Source of the DNA: Asterella californica
Taxonomy: Eukaryota > Streptophyta > Marchantiopsida > Marchantiales > Aytoniaceae
NCBI GenBank assembly: GCA_036924285.1
Contig: JAYKYS010000005.1
Span: 23,596,001-23,660,000, forward strand
Direction of reading: 5' to 3'
DNA: 64,000 nt
The notes beneath the pieces were generated by a model. That model was not told the origin of the DNA and searched no databases. It saw only the letters and a list, made by a program, of their open reading frames with translations. The position numbers and the translations under genes are program-made. Position 1 is the stretch's first letter; every line of letters starts with the position of its first letter. Shown here one piece after another: positions 60,096-64,000 of this stretch.

Positions 60096-62112
60096 TGTCG
60101 TGTCGTGGACCGGCTCCTACTTGAAACTCAAACTTCGATGCTTGTCGCTCCAAAGACACTCATGAGAAGACAAGCTAGGCCCCAGCTTACGGTTTTTGGC
60201 ACAATCTCAGATCTCCATTTTCATCGCATAGATGGGTAGAGGTCCTTGTCAGCTTTCCATAGGCACTTCATCTACTTCGTTTGGACGCCTAATGGAAAAG
60301 TTACAGGACTCGAAAGATGGAGAAAACAAGCTAGGCCCTAGCTTACGGGTTTTTGGCACCACTTCGGATCTTCGTTTTTATCGCACCAGTGGATAGAGCT
60401 CCTTGTCAGCTTTCCATAGGCACTTCATCTACTTCGTTTGGACGCCTAGTGGAAAAGTTACAAGACTCGAAAGATGGAAAAAACAAGCTAGGCCCCAGCT
60501 TACGGGCTTTTGGCCCAACTTCGGATCTCCACTTTCATCACATAGATGGGTAGAGCTCGTTGTCAGCTTTCCATGGGCATCTTGTTTACTTCGTTTGGAC
60601 ATCCAGAGAAAAAGTTATGCGATTCGAAAGAAGGTAAAATCAAGCTAGGCCCCTAGTTACTTGCTGACTGGGTATTTAGGGCTCCAGGCGTTATATCAAA
60701 GACGCAAGGGGCCTGCTTCTTATTATTACTGAGAGAACTGTATGTACAGAGACTGTGATAAGGGGGCTGCTTAAGGGGCTTGTTTGTTTCTGCGACCTGT
60801 CGGTGGACGTTTTGAAGAATTGGGAAGTCCAATACACGCGCGCAAGGTGTCATCGGGTTCAGATCTGTGCAGGCTACGCACAGGTTAAGACGGTTCTTGA
60901 AGAGACGGATCGGGGGTTGTGTTGTGAGAGAAATTGAGACGCAGGAAGCAGATTTGGAGTTTTCAGTTACCTGTGAAGGAGAGTTGGACCGTTCGGGCCG
61001 TTCCGGAGTCCAAACTTGCTGTCCTTGGATCCATCGGGATCAGAACAACGAGTTCTTCAGGAAATTGAAGAGATACGAGTTTTCATCGGGCGGTTTGGGA
61101 GTTCTGAGTGAAATTGGCTCGCAGGGAAGCGCTTACATCAGATTTTCGTTCGCCTGCGACCTGAGATTAGGTTGTTCTTCGCGATCGGTGAGCCAAGCTC
61201 TTCGTTCTTGGTGCCTACGCGATCAGCGAGTCTTCATGTACGCATAAGAGAAGACTGTACGTGAATTGGATTGTTAGTTTGGGTGTGGTGAGCAAGTTTG
61301 AGCCGCAGGGAGCTGATTTACGTCAGTTTTTTGCAACCTGCGACCGAATTTCTTGCGTGGTTTTGCAAGGGGAACTCCAAACGGCTTGTTTGGAGTCTTG
61401 TTGGGTTCAAAATAGCTAGATCTATCTACCAGTGAAGACGGATATCAGTTTAGACGATCCGTTTGTGCGGTGTGAGCAATTTTAAGCCGCAGGGAGGAGC
61501 TTTTGGAGGTTCGGTCACCTGCGACCAAAAATCGGCGATATCTCGACTACCGGGAGTCGGATCTGAAGGTTTCTTGAGCCAAAGGAGTCAGGGAAGGAGA
61601 CCCTATCGACATCTGAAGTCCGTTCGGAGAAAGGAGAAAGTTCTCAGATAGGTCTTTTTCGGTTCCTTCGCTACGGATTTCGTCTTTTTGAGTTCGTTAG
61701 GGACTTAATTGGTTGTGTACGGTTTGTGGTAGCTAGCTTTAGCCAAGAGCTAGTGCGTGGGTGTGGTTTGGATTTGGGTTTGGATCGCGTGATATTGTTG
61801 TGGCTCTGTTTGTTAGCAAAGAGAAGTTTCTCTTGCTTTGAGCTACGCTTTGGCGATTTCGGGCTAGGGTTGCGATTCAGGGGTTTGTTTTAGGGCTTCT
61901 GAAGTAGGTTACGGACCGCTCTGGTCTGTTCCTCAGTTTTGTGCTGTTAGGAGAAAGAGACGGCAGTGTACATACATTTGGAGTGTATATATTGCGCGTT
62001 CGTTTTTCGTGGTTGTTCTTCTCTGTCTTGTCTCTGTTTCAGCACACAACATCTCCACAGCCAGGAACCTCGCGTTTTCCTGGACATCCTTCACGCAATA
62101 TCCGACACGACA
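60096..62112 (+). mobile_element. Gypsy 3' LTR
   Basis: 2,017 bp, starts TGTCGTGTCGTGG and ends GACACGACA. Nearly identical to the 5' LTR. Confidence 0.9.
60170..60655. repeat. 157-bp tandem repeat in gypsy 3' LTR, three units
   Basis: Boundary motifs at 60170, 60326, 60483 and 60640 mirror those of the 5' LTR. Confidence 0.85.
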
Positions 62113-62540
62113 ACGGCGAGGTATCAAGGTATCACGAGAGCGGAGTATCGCGATAGCGGGGTAGCGGGGTAGCGCTTTAGGATAAGCGGCTCCAGTTGGT
62201 GTAGCGACTGCACTGCGATAGATAGCGAGAATGACGATTCAAATTCAAATTCGATGCGAGGGAAACAGCGGCATGAACGCTGGCACAAAGCGAGGGCATA
62301 GCGAGAGAGAGAGGTTCGCTGTTAGTAACGAGAAGGAGAACGAGTGGTATGAACGAGATAATACTGTTCGATAAGAACGATGTACGCGGATTCGATGGGA
62401 GGGTGACAACCGCAAGCAGCATAGCGGGATAGTGAAGCACCAAGCGATAGCGAGAGAGTGAGGTACCAGTGTGCTATATTTCAAAATCTGAAAAACGATT
62501 GCTAGTTCGTTCGGGTCCAGTGGGTTACTGTTCGTGTGCG
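62113..62540. other. Upstream region of the RPA-like gene
   Basis: Contains agcg-rich imperfect repeats (tagcggggtagcgggg, agcgagagagagagg). It probably holds the promoter and 5' UTR of the gene at 62541. No core promoter motif is convincing. Confidence 0.4.
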
Positions 62541-63038
62541 ATGGCAGCGGATGCTCATGTCAACTTGCAATATGTACACGATTTTCTTGAGAGCGGAAGA
62601 ACGTCGAAAACTGTTCGAATGAAAGTGCAGATCCTCGCTTATGAGAAAGACGGATTCCGGACCTATGATGGGTGTTTCAGCTGTGGAAAGAAGCTCATAG
62701 CGGCACACGAGTATTGTAATCGATGTCGAAAGATGAGTCGCGTGAAAAGATGTTATCTGTTCCAACTTTTGATCGCGGACGAGTCCACTGAGAGCTGGGC
62801 CGTGGCTTGGGACGCGTCTTCAAGTTTGTTGCAAATGTCAGCTGACGAATTTCATCAACTGGAGCAGAAAGACGAGGATATTGTTCTACTAGAGACACTC
62901 GTCGGGAGTTTTTGGATCGTGAAATTGACTGCTCTCAAGAAGAAGACTTCGAATGAGAAATACATGAGGATCGAGCAGATAAATCCTTGTGCCAAACGCG
63001 TATTTTTTCGTCAGAGACCTCGACTGCTGATGTTCTAA
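62541..63038 (+). CDS. RPA1 C-terminal-like OB-fold protein with a Cys4 zinc ribbon
   Basis: The ATG at 62541 has a good context (gtgcgATGGCAG); an upstream GTG in frame is ignored. Residues ~35-60 form a CX2CX10CX2C zinc site (CFSCGKKL...YCNRC). It is followed by CYLFQLLIADESTESWAVAW and LLQMSADEFHQL, matching the order of the DNA-binding domain C of the large replication protein A subunit (single-stranded DNA binding). At 166 codons it is far shorter than RPA1 (~600-800) and holds only this domain. It may be a stand-alone OB protein, a gene fragment, or a Helitron-type RPA relic. Confidence 0.6.
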   Translation: MAADAHVNLQYVHDFLESGRTSKTVRMKVQILAYEKDGFRTYDGCFSCGKKLIAAHEYCNRCRKMSRVKRCYLFQLLIADESTESWAVAWDASSSLLQMSADEFHQLEQKDEDIVLLETLVGSFWIVKLTALKKKTSNEKYMRIEQINPCAKRVFFRQRPRLLMF

Positions 63039-63283
63039 GCAACACGTCGGAGTCATCATCCAGAGATGAGTTTATTCATCTCCCTGGATCTGGTGAACGG
63101 ATAGAAAACGATGACACATCGCGTGTAGCTGAAAGTGGAGTGCACAATAGTTCTAATGTATTGTTCCTTCATGCTCGTAGTATCAGAAGCAGTGAATTCT
63201 ACGTAGGTTTTTTTATAGGGTCTATGAGCATAACAGTAACATTGTTCGTCTTAGGCATGCTTGTTGCGTGGAGATGGAGTTGA
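63014..63283 (+). CDS. Possible C-terminal extension with a membrane segment
   Basis: In another frame, right after a T6 run at about 63007-63013, an open stretch reads TADVLSNTSESSSRDEF. It ends in a strongly hydrophobic helix (FYVGFFIGSMSITVTLFVLG, then MLVAW) followed by a stop two residues later. A one-base change in the T run would fuse it to the OB domain, giving a tail-anchored protein. It may also be spliced, or be chance. Confidence 0.35.
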   Translation, partial: ETSTADVLSNTSESSSRDEFIHLPGSGERIENDDTSRVAESGVHNSSNVLFLHARSIRSSEFYVGFFIGSMSITVTLFVLGMLVAWRWS

Positions 63284-63289
63284 CCCTTA

Positions 63290-64000
63290 CCAGGATTGTG
63301 GATATAATCCGAAGCGAACCTCCATACTGACGATATCGTTTACTGTTTGAGGTTCGTGAAGTTGTGGATCATACAGGGAACGGAGCTTACAGGGAATGGG
63401 GCTGTGGAGGTTTCTCAACCTGTTGTGGAAATTTCTCAGCTTCTGGTGCGTAGAAAGCTTGTGCTTTCGATGCAGCTTGCAGAGCATAGCTCTCTGTTGT
63501 CTGTACAACAATTTCAGCATCACGAACTCATCTGCGGATTCTTCTGCGGGCACTGGAGTCTCATTGGCCTCAGCTAGTGCTAGTATACACGAAAGTTGAA
63601 GTTGCTTTAGCACACCCCAAAAGTCTAGTTTAGTTTACAGATGACGAAGCAGGTTTGGAACCTTTGCCTGCTGTCAGTAGGCTTACGATGGATGTTGTTA
63701 ACTCGGCTCGTCCATTGTTCTTCTGGTAAACAGCGAACTTACTTTGTCCATGTTTCTGTACTAGGTGGAAGATCCAGAGAACTACTTATTTGCATAAAAG
63801 AGACAAGGCTCCGGTACCAGCTTTATGTTCCCTCTCCCTCAGCTGAGTTCTTGTCTTTTCATTTGCAGAGTGTAGTGAACTTTTAGTTTAGTTTACAGAT
63901 GACGAAGCAGGTTTGGAACAACTGCCCTGCTGCCGGTAGTCTAGTCAAAACTTTGGCTACCTGTCGCTATCTGCTCAACTGAAGTTGACTGCAGAATTTG
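63290..64000. other. Downstream region with a two-copy direct repeat
   Basis: The sequence tagtttacagatgacgaagc and its continuation aggtttggaac recur at about 63625-63680 and 63883-63939, 258 bp apart. Each copy contains an acceptor-like ttacag and a donor-like cag|gtttgg 12 bp later. No confident gene is seen. Confidence 0.5.

Larger units (their letters stand above)
52041..62112 (+). mobile_element. Near-intact Ty3/gypsy retrotransposon, 10.1 kb
   Basis: Two 2.0-kb LTRs, with gag (54136-56553) and pol (56530-60020) between them. Termini TGTCGTGTC...GACACGACA form a 9-bp inverted repeat. Flanks acag (left) and acgg (right) could be a 4-bp target duplication with one change. By eye the LTRs differ at only a small number of positions, so insertion was recent. 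A single nonsense codon (58302-58304) is the only clear lesion. Confidence 0.9.

Noticed and set aside
63287..63613. 108-codon minus-strand frame with Leu/His-rich repeats
   Set aside because: No start context, no domain, and it overlaps repeat-rich DNA; chance frame cannot be excluded.
1..64000. CRISPR array, operons or other prokaryotic features
   Set aside because: Introns, LTR elements and LINEs show a eukaryotic nuclear genome; no regularly spaced short repeats were found.

Overview
The window is eukaryotic nuclear DNA, almost certainly from a green-lineage organism. Genes have GT-AG introns. The host locus encodes a plant-type NB-ARC (NLR-like) protein. The rest is dominated by plant-style LTR retrotransposons, including a copia element whose primer-binding site fits plant initiator tRNA-Met. 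The NB-ARC + armadillo + TPR architecture and the retroelement types suggest a bryophyte (perhaps a liverwort) or another early-diverging streptophyte. This cannot be settled from the sequence alone.

Layout. (i) 5-4761 is an intergenic block repeated at 43522-48306, with a third partial copy at 50775-51425; it marks a tandem cluster with a period of about 43.5 kb. (ii) 4880-43200 is one NLR-like gene: exon 1 (4880-5926, helical N-terminus and P-loop half of NB-ARC), a 32-kb intron (5927-37910), then exons at 37911-38683 (ARC region), 38876-42173 (armadillo-like repeats) and 42878-about 43200 (TPRs). Exon 1 carries two frameshifts and one nonsense codon, so this copy looks like a pseudogene or badly damaged allele. 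(iii) The giant intron is a nest of transposons: duplicated short repeats, a solo LTR (9481-10690), an LTR-like segment with a dense heat-shock-element array (10700-12022), a Ty3/gypsy element (about 12030-26562, minus strand) whose LTR is split by a second, very different gypsy element (13187-23121, minus strand), and two LINE copies (30600-34690 and 35830-37640, minus strand). (iv) 48307-50774 is a copia element lacking its 3' half. (v) 52041-62112 is a nearly intact Ty3/gypsy element with 2-kb LTRs. (vi) 62541-63283 is a small gene resembling the C-terminal OB-fold/zinc domain of replication protein A, followed by a possible membrane anchor.

The most interesting object is the nested gypsy element at 13187-23121. 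Its order is gag - protease - C5 cytosine DNA methyltransferase - reverse transcriptase - RNase H - integrase - PHD finger. The methyltransferase shows the hallmark motifs I, IV, VI, VIII, IX and X, and the PHD finger has all eight zinc ligands. Such an element carries both a DNA-methylation writer and a putative chromatin reader. Methyltransferase capture by retrotransposons has been reported in dinoflagellates and a charophyte alga (de Mendoza et al., 2018); whether the PHD-bearing combination has been described I cannot tell. This copy is dead (several stops and frameshifts), but intact relatives may exist elsewhere in the genome.
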